Assembly: GCA_014155875.1 (NCBI GenBank)
Contig: JACEFZ010025060.1
Coordinates: forward strand, 1 to 64,000
Source of the DNA: Cepaea nemoralis
Taxonomy: Eukaryota; Mollusca; Gastropoda; Stylommatophora; Helicidae
Length of the DNA stretch: 64,000 nucleotides
Reading direction: 5' to 3'
Made by a program: the position numbers and the translations under genes. Positions within the stretch are counted from its first letter, which is position 1, and every line of letters begins with the position of its first letter. Below are positions 57,818 through 64,000 of the stretch, piece after piece. The notes under the pieces were generated by a model. That model was not told where the DNA came from. It made no database searches and saw nothing but the letters and a program-made list of their open reading frames with translations.

Positions 57818-58246
57818 CTAGATACACATCTGGGATTGGTCACACATCTGAGATACATCACACATCTGAGGTTGCTCACACGTCTGCTTGGTTTGAGTCT
57901 TTTGACTTGGGTATCTTCGATTAGTGCCCTCTTTGACATGGACTTTCTTTCTTCGGTTAGTGTCTTGTTTACTGATTTGAATAGGTTGCTGGCTGAGTCT
58001 ATCAAAGTCTTTTAGGGTCTCGCGATACAGAGCTATCAGCTGTTCATATTCTTGACGAGTAAATGTCATTCCCAATGTGGCAGGAAACCTGTTCTCGGCT
58101 TCACGAAAGAATCGACGGATGTGTAACTTGGTCATTCCTCTGTAGGATGAGACAAATACGGCCTTGACGCCATCTCCCACTGGTCTAACAATGTCACCAT
58201 TACGAGTCAGGTAGACACAGTTAGCTGTGTTGCGTTCTGTAGTCAT
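57818..58246 (-). CDS. PC4-like (p15/Sub1) ssDNA-binding protein of the Maverick
   Basis: 142 intact codons from ATG 58246. Residues about 20-80 (RPVGDGVKAVFVSSYRGMTK, LHIRRFFRE, LGMTFTRQEYEQLIALYRE) follow the PC4 fold order: curved beta strands with F.S.YRG..KLHIR..F, then a T..EYEQL helix. PC4 proteins bind single-stranded DNA and help transcription or replication, so a role in element replication or late transcription is likely but inferred. The tail (about 95-142) is basic and ends in three QMC-containing repeats, encoded by a tandem CACACATCTGA-type repeat at 57805-57895. It has no frame damage, unlike its neighbours. A TATA box lies 33 bp upstream of the ATG. Confidence 0.65.
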   Translation of the reverse strand: MTTERNTANCVYLTRNGDIVRPVGDGVKAVFVSSYRGMTKLHIRRFFREAENRFPATLGMTFTRQEYEQLIALYRETLKDFDRLSQQPIQISKQDTNRRKKVHVKEGTNRRYPSQKTQTKQTCEQPQMCDVSQMCDQSQMCI

Positions 58247-58278
58247 CTTCGGAATGAGCTAATGGTACTCGATTCGGG

Positions 58279-58286
58279 TTTATATA
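58279..58286 (-). promoter_or_regulatory. TATA box for the PC4-like gene
   Basis: TATATAAA on the - strand directly abuts the protease stop codon TAG (58289-58287). The PC4-like ATG is 33 bp further, so its leader would be very short. Confidence 0.55.
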
Positions 58287-58774
58287 CTAGTGTGTAAACT
58301 GGTTATACCGTCTCAGCTGTATTACGTATGGCATGACTAGGCGGTGTACTAGCCGATCGTTGACCCATTGTTTGTTTGATAAGGGCTGGAGAATGCGAGT
58401 CATGCTCGCCCCACGACTTTTCATCAAGATGAAATAGATAGTGTAGAGACCACATGCGTTGCTTAACTCATCTTGTAAGACACGGGTATTATACATGAGC
58501 GGTGTGTCTGAATGATGGTCAATAAAATTGTACCGGTCACTATGTAAGGGCGGCAGACCAAATGAGTCAAAGTACTCGCATTTGCCTGACCCATCATAGT
58601 ACATGGCGACCCAGTGGGAACCAGGTTTATAGCTAGGGTCAGTATTTACAATAAACACCGCTGGTCTGCTTCTAGATAGATGTCGGAGTAGTTGATTTCG
58701 AGCACACACTCTGACCTGTAGTCGACGAGCATACGTAAAGCTAGTAGTATTCTGGTAATCTGTTGCGTGTTCAT
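58287..58774 (-). pseudogene. pro: Adenain-like cysteine protease of the Maverick
   Basis: The long frame (to 58287) reads RSRPAVFIVNTDPSYKPGSH, WVAMYYDGSGKCEYFDSFGL (catalytic His in GSHW, Asp in the YFDSFG block), QDELSNACGLYTIYFI (catalytic Cys in ACGLY) and ends YNQFTH. This is the adenovirus-type processing protease that matures capsid proteins. The family start (MNTxQI) is at ATG 58774 but in another phase, so a 1-nt shift lies at about codons 12-15. The apparent upstream start at 58790 lies in DNA created at the LINE junction and is not native. Catalytic residues are present. Confidence 0.85.
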
Positions 58775-58782
58775 TATGAAGC
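58775..58782. repeat. Target-site duplication, left copy (TATGAAGC)
   Basis: Identical 8-mer at 60884-60891 on the other side of the I-like LINE. Confidence 0.75.
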
Positions 58783-58793
58783 GTGTTCATTAT

Positions 58794-60121
58794 GGTTACA
58801 CAGCTATCTGATTCCCTTGCCGAAGCCTGACAAAGACCACAAAAAAATTCAGGGATATCGAATTATAACCATGCAGAATACAATAGGCAAGCTGCTGGAG
58901 AACTTAATTGCCAGGAAAATATCAAGCCAACTAGAGAGGCAAGGTGTTTTCCCACCTACCTTGGGTGGGTACCGTCCAAAAAGAGAAACCTGGACCAATG
59001 CAGCAGTCTTTGCCCATGATGTCTATGAAGGTTTCCACTCAGGCACTGAAACCGTTGCTGCAGCGATTGATCTTGAGGACGCATACAACAGAGTACCACT
59101 GGATTTTTTAATGTTTCAGCTTCTTGAACTAAACGTAAGTCCATTCCTCCTTAGTTGGATCGCTGCAGCCCTCTTCCAACGGAAAGTAGTTTTTAGATGT
59201 GGCAGTTGGACTTCGGAACCAACAACAATATATCCTGGCCTACCACAGGGATCACCATTATCTCCGGTACTGTTCAACGCCTACACAGTGAGAATCACCA
59301 GTGAGCAGATCACTGGACCTGGCAGGACATTGTCATATGCCGATGATGTTTTAGTGTATCGTCAGGGTAAGGATAGAGAGGAGGTTGCTGTGGAACTACA
59401 AACCGAACTCAATCACATAAGTACTTGGTGTGATGAAGCTGGGGCAATGGTCAATCCAACAAAGGCAACAGTGACTTGGTTCTCGTTGAATAATCATATT
59501 GTCAACAATCCAACACCAACTGTAATGCTGTGTTCAGAGACGGTGGAAAGAACGCAGGCAATGAATTACTTGGGGATACGGTTTGATCGAAGCCTTGCTT
59601 ATAATGTGCACATAGACCAGGTGATAACAAAGGCCAAGCGGGGTTTGGCAGCGATGCGGGTGATGGCGGCAGCAAACTGTGAGCAGCGCCATCTATGTCT
59701 TCTGTACGAGGGGCTGGTCATGTCTGTTTTGGAGTATGCAATGGCAATCCTGACTCTCAGCCATAAGCAGATAGAAAGGATGGAAAGGATACAGAATGAA
59801 GCTATGCGCATTATTCTTGGATGTACAAGAGATACAGCATGCAGGGCGATGCGCTACCTTCTTGATTTTCCAACCATTGAAGAGAGACTACAAGTTTGCA
59901 GAGCACGCGCCTACCTCAGAATTAACGCAAACACACAACATCCACTGCATAGTGAAATTAGGAAGGTGAAGGGCAGCAGGTTAAAAAGAGGACGGTCGTG
60001 GATGGGTCAAGCCGAAGACATTCTTCAACAGGTGTGTTCACTTGAGGACTTAGAACCTGGCGAGGAGTGGGTACAAGTGCCAACAGACTTCTGCACATCC
60101 TTTTCATTTGCATCCAACTAG
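58794..60121 (+). CDS. Reverse transcriptase of I-like LINE copy 2
   Basis: An open frame covers the whole RT: YLIPLPKPDKDHKKIQGYRI, AAIDLEDAYNRVP (motif A), GLPQGSPLSPVLFNAY (motif B), SYADDVLVYRQG (motif C intact), TWFSLNNH, NYLGIRFDRSL and a long thumb and tail. It ends at a 1-nt deletion (about 60093) compared with copy 1, which throws the frame just before RNase H. The endonuclease is absent through 5' truncation, so this copy cannot move by itself. Confidence 0.85.
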
Positions 60122-60858
60122 ATAGAAAATGCAGACAAGAAAATCCGGCTGCTGTTGAGGCTGAAGTACAAGCGTTGATTTTCGAGAATTCGCTAGACGG
60201 TGACGCGGTCATCTACACAGATGGGTCGGTCGTCCGACATGTGAGAAGCTCATGGGCCTTTACAGCTCGGGCCGGAGGGAGAATTGTGAAGGAGGACTCT
60301 GGTGCTTTCACTGAAACCACAAGTAGCCTGACCATGGAAGTCATGGCAGTAAGTAAAGCAATAACATGGCTCGAGACACAGACATTCACTAGGGCTTGTT
60401 TCCTTAGCGACTCAATGAACATGATCAAGAGGATAGAGGAGGGGTCGATCCGAAGAGAATGGTTGCTGCCTCTGAAGCGGTCTCGGCTGGCAAAGATTAG
60501 TTTCATCTTCGTGCCAGGTCATGCGGGAGTACAAGGAAATGAGCGGGCTGACAAGCTCACAGGTGAGGCTACTGTGGAGGGCGGACGCGCCATGGACCAG
60601 GCTGACATTCTGAATGCTCTACGAGAAGTGAGACTTTTGCGAGAACCAAGTGATGACTGTGAATCTACAACAATGGCCAGACTGCGAGAGCAGCAAATTA
60701 CAAGAGGGATGGCCAAACAAGAACACTACTCAGGACGCCAAAGAAGATTGATAAACCAACACAGAACTGGCGTCGTTAGCCGCTACACGCTGCGGGATTT
60801 GCTGAGGAGGGGATCCGAGCACTTATGGACTGAATGGTTCGATGTGCAACGAGGATGA
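60067..60858 (+). CDS. RNase H domain of I-like LINE copy 2
   Basis: 263 codons in the phase shifted from the RT: VIYTDGSVVRHVRSSWAF, TSSLTMEVMAVSKAI, SDSMNMIKRIEEG and FVPGHAGVQGNERADKL. All four acidic/His RNase H motifs are present. A basic tail (QQITRGMAKQEHYSGRQRRL) and YTLRDLLRRGSEHLW end the ORF at 60858, 26 bp before the right target duplication. Confidence 0.85.
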   Translation: MGTSANRLLHILFICIQLDRKCRQENPAAVEAEVQALIFENSLDGDAVIYTDGSVVRHVRSSWAFTARAGGRIVKEDSGAFTETTSSLTMEVMAVSKAITWLETQTFTRACFLSDSMNMIKRIEEGSIRREWLLPLKRSRLAKISFIFVPGHAGVQGNERADKLTGEATVEGGRAMDQADILNALREVRLLREPSDDCESTTMARLREQQITRGMAKQEHYSGRQRRLINQHRTGVVSRYTLRDLLRRGSEHLWTEWFDVQRG

Positions 60859-60878
60859 TCTGTCGACTAACTAACTAG

Positions 60879-62183
60879 CTAACTATGAAGCACTTGTCTG
60901 GTCTTGGAAACTTCACTTATCCCGTCGTGCTCGGCGTAGACGATGACTTGTAATGGCTCTGGGGTGGGTGTGTTGAACTTAAATTCCAGTGTTAACGGCC
61001 CCGTCCTTGGCATCTCAAACTGGTCTCCGTCCAGTAAACTGGGCCTCAGATCAAAGGCATACAGCGTATAGCCATACTTGAATTGATTATAGTCAATTGA
61101 GTTGCCGGCGTCTTTGCCCACTAGACCCATGGCTAGGTTAGTACCAAAATAAGCACGTACGTATTGGATGCGCTCAAAGTCCATGGTCAGTGGTTTGCTG
61201 GTGGCAGCTCGACCGTCGACGGTTACGTTCAGGTACGTCAAACCAAAAGTTTGAAAATAATACGGGTTATAGCTGTAGGAACCGTTAAAAACTGCTGATG
61301 TAACAAGTCCAATCACGACGCGAGTGGGTGTTTGACTCATAAACAGATTGTCTTGTGTGTGAGATAACATACCCTGAGGGATAGCTAATGTTTTTAGCAC
61401 CACACGCTTGAACGGGAATTTCGCGTTGGCTCTCATCAAGGCTTTCTCGTGGGCGAGCGCGATGGCTGGATTCAGTCTGGCTTTACGAACCACCAGCGTG
61501 GCATGGGTTATAATAGATGAATAACCAAGCGCCCCGTTGGGGGCCAAGAGGTTAAAGGTGGCCTTGGACGGAGTCAGCTTAATTTTCATATCCACACCGT
61601 TTATCATGTAGCGGTCTTGTAAAAAAATGTCGGCGTGTAGTCGACCCATCATATCTATTTCTTGACTCTCACTGGCTAGTTGACGTCGTGTTCTTAGTCC
61701 CTTGTTGTTTTCGCCTTGCGTGTCATCGAGGAATTTGGCCGTGTCATAGTAATAGAGGGCGGCTGAGAGATGACCCTTTTTGGCTTCTTCCCCATGATGT
61801 TTCAACGTCGTTTTCAAGTAGGCTCTATACGGATACGTATTTTCACTAGGGGTGATTAGCGTGTCGTTGAGTGAGACGTCCACTTGAGAAAATAAACTGT
61901 GCAGATAATAGTTGACAGGAGCGACATCGGCCGTGGGTGGTAGTTTGTCACCGTTGGGTAGTGTGACTTTAGCTCTGACGTGTAAGAAAGTGTTAAACAG
62001 ATCTAGATACTCTTCACTGGCACCAGAGATGGCAAATTCTATAGGTGCACCGGGGGCTAGTGAGCCTAAAGGGTGTATCTCCAGAAACTGTCCCTCTTCC
62101 ACGGCGGTCTATGTAGGTGGTACACTAAATATATCCAGACCAGAATGAAGACACTCACAGGAATGAGGGTGACTCAGAGCCAT
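60879..62183 (-). pseudogene. MCP: Major capsid protein (double jelly-roll) of the Maverick
   Basis: The native start is ATG 62183, overlapping the stop of the pX-like gene (TAATG). The opening SCECLHSGLDIFSVPPT leads to a TAG at codon 25, in a place where family members usually have Gln. From 62102 the frame is open for 407 codons: EIHPLGSLAPGAPIEF, YLDLFNTFLHVRAKVTLPNG, ENTYPYRAYLKTTLKHHGEE and NQFKYGYTLYAFDLRPSLLD, through to VIVYAEHDGISEV. These are hallmark blocks of Polinton double jelly-roll capsids. The last codons and the stop at 60881 are in LINE sequence. Before the insertion this frame ran into the protease frame without a stop, so a small indel near the end is likely. Confidence 0.9.
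60884..60891. repeat. Target-site duplication, right copy (TATGAAGC)
   Basis: Matches 58775-58782. Confidence 0.75.
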
Positions 62184-62632
62184 TATGCAAAGATATCCGA
62201 GTGCTGCTGCTTCTTCTTATGAGCTCGACGATGCGTGGTGGTCAGTTTTATACGTTTACTGGGCTCACCAGGTGGCGCTGCACGTCTCTTTCTTCTGATA
62301 CCGCTACCTGATTGGCTAACATGGTTGACAGCTCCTTGCAGTAGACGCTGACCGGCTTGCTTGGCCTGCTCTTTGAAGGAATCCCCAACATTTCTACCAG
62401 ACAAAGCATCTTGGGCCACTCGCAGACCTGTACCGAGACCTTCTTTAAGTAGGGCCTTACCACCGGTCTTTAGCCAGGGTAGAATCGTGCGACCGAGTCC
62501 ACTGAAGAAACAGCCGATACCACGACCTCTCTGACTCCGACCACCCACAAATACCGGCATGCCATGGCTAGCTTGATTTCAGTACAAGTCTTCGTACAGT
62601 CTAGGATTTCTACGTAACGCCACGTATTTCAT
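62183..62632 (-). pseudogene. pX/pVI-like virion core protein of the Maverick
   Basis: The native start is probably ATG 62632 (MKYVALRRNPRLYEDLY), which meets a TGA at codon 18 and then continues in phase through the 125 open codons 62560-62183. Gly-rich SQRGRGIGCFFSGLGRTILP resembles the membrane-active amphipathic segment of adenovirus pVI. AKQAGQRLLQGAV follows, then a basic tail with GSGIRRKRRAAPP and KKKQQH, suited to DNA condensation. It sits between penton and major capsid genes, as in other Polintons. The stop and the capsid start overlap (TAATG, 62185-62181). Confidence 0.75.
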
Positions 62633-62634
62633 TA

Positions 62635-63387
62635 TTATAGGTCTGATCTCCTCCGAATTCGAAAATGTAACGTCAGCACTGAAGTCCCGGAAGTGAATGA
62701 GACATTTGTACCCGTATCGGTGGTTAAAAGGATTTCCACCGTGTCGAAGGAGTATCGACTTAGCGGCACGTAATGAGGTTTGTCGTATGCGCGATACACC
62801 GAAGCCGACAGCTGACTCATGATAGGAACCGTCCTCGGTAATGGGACCATGACGTCTCCGACTGGTCTCGCCGATATGAGATCGCAGTAGACGTAGATAT
62901 TTTGTAGGTCGTTATTCAGATCTATCGCCAGTTGGCCTCTCATTAATGGGTTGGTGTGTGATATCTTTCGAGGAGGGAAGTCCTAATATCTCTTTCAGCT
63001 TTTCGCTAAACATAGCCACAGCCCTCGCTTCGAATATTTTCACGATGACTTTCTTTGAGGTATTGTCAAAATAGAATCTGACGCGAGGCTCTTCGTCCAC
63101 CTCCGACTCTTTCATTATTCGATTCAGCTCCGCTATAAACGCGTCTGGTGAGCTGTATAGGCCTGGGGGACACAGTTTTCTGGAATTTCCTCTGGTGGGT
63201 GAGTTGTATCTTATCCACACTTCATGCTCTCGCACATTGCAGTAGTAGTTGGGAAATTGAATTTCGGCCAGACCCACTTCGTAATGACCTCAATAGTCTG
63301 CGGTAACTTGACGAAATAGTAACCTGGAGTGTTCTTGGGAAACATGTTCGGCGACGCATTGTTCGGGAATGTCACGAAGAAACTCAT
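62635..63387 (-). pseudogene. Penton-like minor capsid protein of the Maverick
   Basis: It begins at ATG 63387 (MSFFVTFPNNASPNMFPKNT), changes phase near 63285 to VGLAEIQFPNYYCNVREHEV, and changes again near 62930 to AIDLNNDLQNIYVYCDLISA. It ends at TAA 62637-62635. The N-terminal LP.N.S...FP.NT block, the EVGL.EIQ.P block and the YVYCDL...VGD....PL block are the conserved signposts of Polinton single jelly-roll minor capsid (penton) proteins, which sit at capsid vertices. Two frameshifts inactivate it. The start overlaps the preceding stop as ATGA. Confidence 0.85.
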
Positions 63388-63637
63388 ATTTTAGGGTTTT
63401 GTAGCATGTAACCCAGACAGCTGCTTAGCAGAGCGATCCACAACTTGCCCTCGGCTGCGCGACGCTGTCTCGAGACAGATTGAATAATGATACGCCAATG
63501 ACGGTGTATATAACAACCAGTTGACAGAAGAAAACAATCTCTAGTCGCGGCACTCGCCGACCAAACATGCACCAGACCGAGTTTCTTTCCCCTTCTGTGG
63601 TATTTTGTGAGTTAGTTTCCACGTTGGTTTCTTCCAT
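63384..63637 (-). pseudogene. Small membrane protein of the Maverick
   Basis: It starts at ATG 63637, which overlaps the integrase stop (TAATG). A polar N-terminus (MEETNVETNSQNTTEGERNS) is followed by RRVPRLEIVFFCQLVVIYTV, a hydrophobic membrane segment, then SLFNLS. In another phase the end LWIALLSSCLGYMLQNPKI closes at TGA 63386-63384. Polintons and adintoviruses commonly carry a short protein with VPR.EIVFF and an LGY..PNP end here. Its function is unknown. One frameshift lies at about 63490-63520. Confidence 0.7.
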
Positions 63638-64000
63638 TAGTATCTGGTTAGGTCTGAGACCCAACTGTTGAATGACTTGGGATACCGGAACCACTTGACT
63701 AAATACTCTTCACCACCTCGCCTGGGTCGTTCTTGTAAGACTGATTCGACTCGATACACTTGCTTGTCGCCGACAAGTTGTATTTCTTCTCGGTAGAATG
63801 AGCCTTGAAGTTCTTCCCCCGAATCGTCTTTTAGCACATACGTCACCGGACTGGTCTGGTTTATACGACTGACGGTAAAAAGTTCTTCTGTCCACGAGGG
63901 CGTATACCCTTTTTTAAAAGGTTGTTTGGGTTGAGCCAGTCGGACTCGATCGCCGGCTGTAAAATACACTTTTCTGTCGAAAGTCTTCTGATACAGGGTA
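63637..64000 (-). CDS. INT: Retrovirus-like integrase with chromodomain, C-terminal part (truncated by the window)
   Basis: The open frame runs from the window end to TAA 63639-63637. It begins TLYQKTFDRK, then VYFTAGDRVRLAQPKQPF, GYTPSWTEELFTVSRIN and VTYVLKDDSGEELQGSFYRE: the SH3-like C-terminal domain typical of Polinton and Gypsy integrases. It is followed by a chromodomain (VYRVESVLQERPRR, EEYLVKWFRYPKSFNSWV). The chromodomain probably guides integration through histone marks. The catalytic core lies beyond the window. No damage in the visible part. Confidence 0.85.
   Translation of the reverse strand, partial: TLYQKTFDRKVYFTAGDRVRLAQPKQPFKKGYTPSWTEELFTVSRINQTSPVTYVLKDDSGEELQGSFYREEIQLVGDKQVYRVESVLQERPRRGGEEYLVKWFRYPKSFNSWVSDLTRY

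Larger units (their letters stand above)
58783..60883 (+). mobile_element. I-like LINE copy 2, 5'-truncated, inserted between capsid and protease genes
   Basis: It shares RT, RNase H and 3' end with 27138-30155, but lies on the + strand and starts only at the RT N-terminus (about 58794). It ends in CGACTAACTAACTAGCTAAC. Flanked by TATGAAGC duplications. The first 12 bases (58783-58794) copy nearby target DNA (GTGTTCATTATG), so the 5' junction was made with a short templated duplication. Confidence 0.85.
52980..64000. mobile_element. Maverick/Polinton (adintovirus-like), decayed, right part beyond the window
   Basis: Polymerase B reads right from the left end and integrase, capsid and protease genes read left from the right side, which is the converging plan of Polintons. 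Genes seen: PolB, PC4-like protein, adenain-type protease, major capsid, pX-like core, penton-like minor capsid, a small membrane protein and integrase with chromodomain. The packaging ATPase is not in the visible part. Terminal inverted repeats could not be located: the left end is somewhere before 52980 and the right end is outside. Every gene except the PC4-like ORF and the visible part of integrase carries at least one frameshift or stop, and an I-like LINE splits the block, so this copy is not functional as it stands. Confidence 0.9.

Noticed and set aside
57473..57821. Hydrophobic + strand frames after PolB
   Set aside because: Overlap the 3' region of converging genes and a poly-G run; no conserved membrane-protein pattern.
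58775..58790. ATG at 58790 as the protease start
   Set aside because: It lies in the duplicated junction DNA made by LINE insertion; the family start MNTxQI is at 58774 in another phase.
54266..62581. Alternative genetic code in which TAG/TGA encode Gln/Trp in the Maverick
   Set aside because: Frameshifts accompany the stops, and one stop (54434) replaces a Tyr-type codon, so ordinary decay explains them; LINE copies show similar stops.

Overview
The window looks like repeat-rich invertebrate nuclear DNA. Evidence: spliced exons with GT..AG borders, RTE-like and I-like LINEs, tRNA-derived SINEs, LTR retrotransposons, hAT and DDE transposons, long microsatellites and a Maverick/Polinton. The LINE and Polinton protein flavours suggest a mollusc or another lophotrochozoan, but this is a moderate-confidence inference. 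Nothing looks bacterial.

Host gene: four short + strand exons (20534-20566, 25539-25647, 34062-34096, 45458-45601) join with consistent phase into the N-terminal part of a protein resembling vertebrate SHFL (Shiftless/RyDEN/C19orf66), an antiviral inhibitor of -1 ribosomal frameshifting. The fourth exon carries the first CxxC pair and the SWWQRVPLRKE segment of its zinc ribbon. The rest of the ribbon is not visible. Two further exon-like blocks (51925-52010, 52291-52365) may or may not belong to it. Nearly all remaining DNA in this region is intron filled with mobile elements.

Layout: 1-5245 is an LTR retrotransposon with gag and protease but no recognisable RT. 5594-8451 is a nearly intact RTE-type LINE (- strand). 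9566-19741 is bounded by hAT-like inverted repeats and contains a nest: a DDE transposase gene is split by a tRNA-like SINE and by a 6.2 kb internally deleted Gypsy element (11343-17528, TSD AGCGT). 20.6-24.0 kb, inside intron 1, is dominated by 18-bp and 20-bp minisatellites. 25-47 kb is a patchwork of LINE fragments, SINEs and trinucleotide or dinucleotide arrays. It includes an RTE LINE cut in two by a 3.06 kb TG..CA element (39272-42330, TSD GTGAT). 51.0-51.7 kb is a 158-bp satellite.

From about 52.98 kb to the window end lies a decayed Maverick/Polinton (adintovirus-like). Protein-primed DNA polymerase B reads rightward. A leftward block encodes the chromodomain end of an integrase, a small membrane protein, penton-like minor capsid protein, a pX/pVI-like core protein, the double-jelly-roll major capsid protein and an adenain-type protease; a PC4-like ssDNA-binding protein lies beyond its own TATA box. 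A 2.1 kb I-like LINE inserted exactly at the capsid/protease junction (8-bp TSD TATGAAGC). The most striking signal is that consecutive genes of the leftward block are joined by overlapping or touching stop/start codons (TAATG, ATGA, TAATAATG, TAATG, TAATG). This suggests a polycistronic late mRNA translated by termination-reinitiation. No packaging ATPase is visible. Many breaks are single-nucleotide indels or stops, several of them apparently in former Trp or Gln codons.
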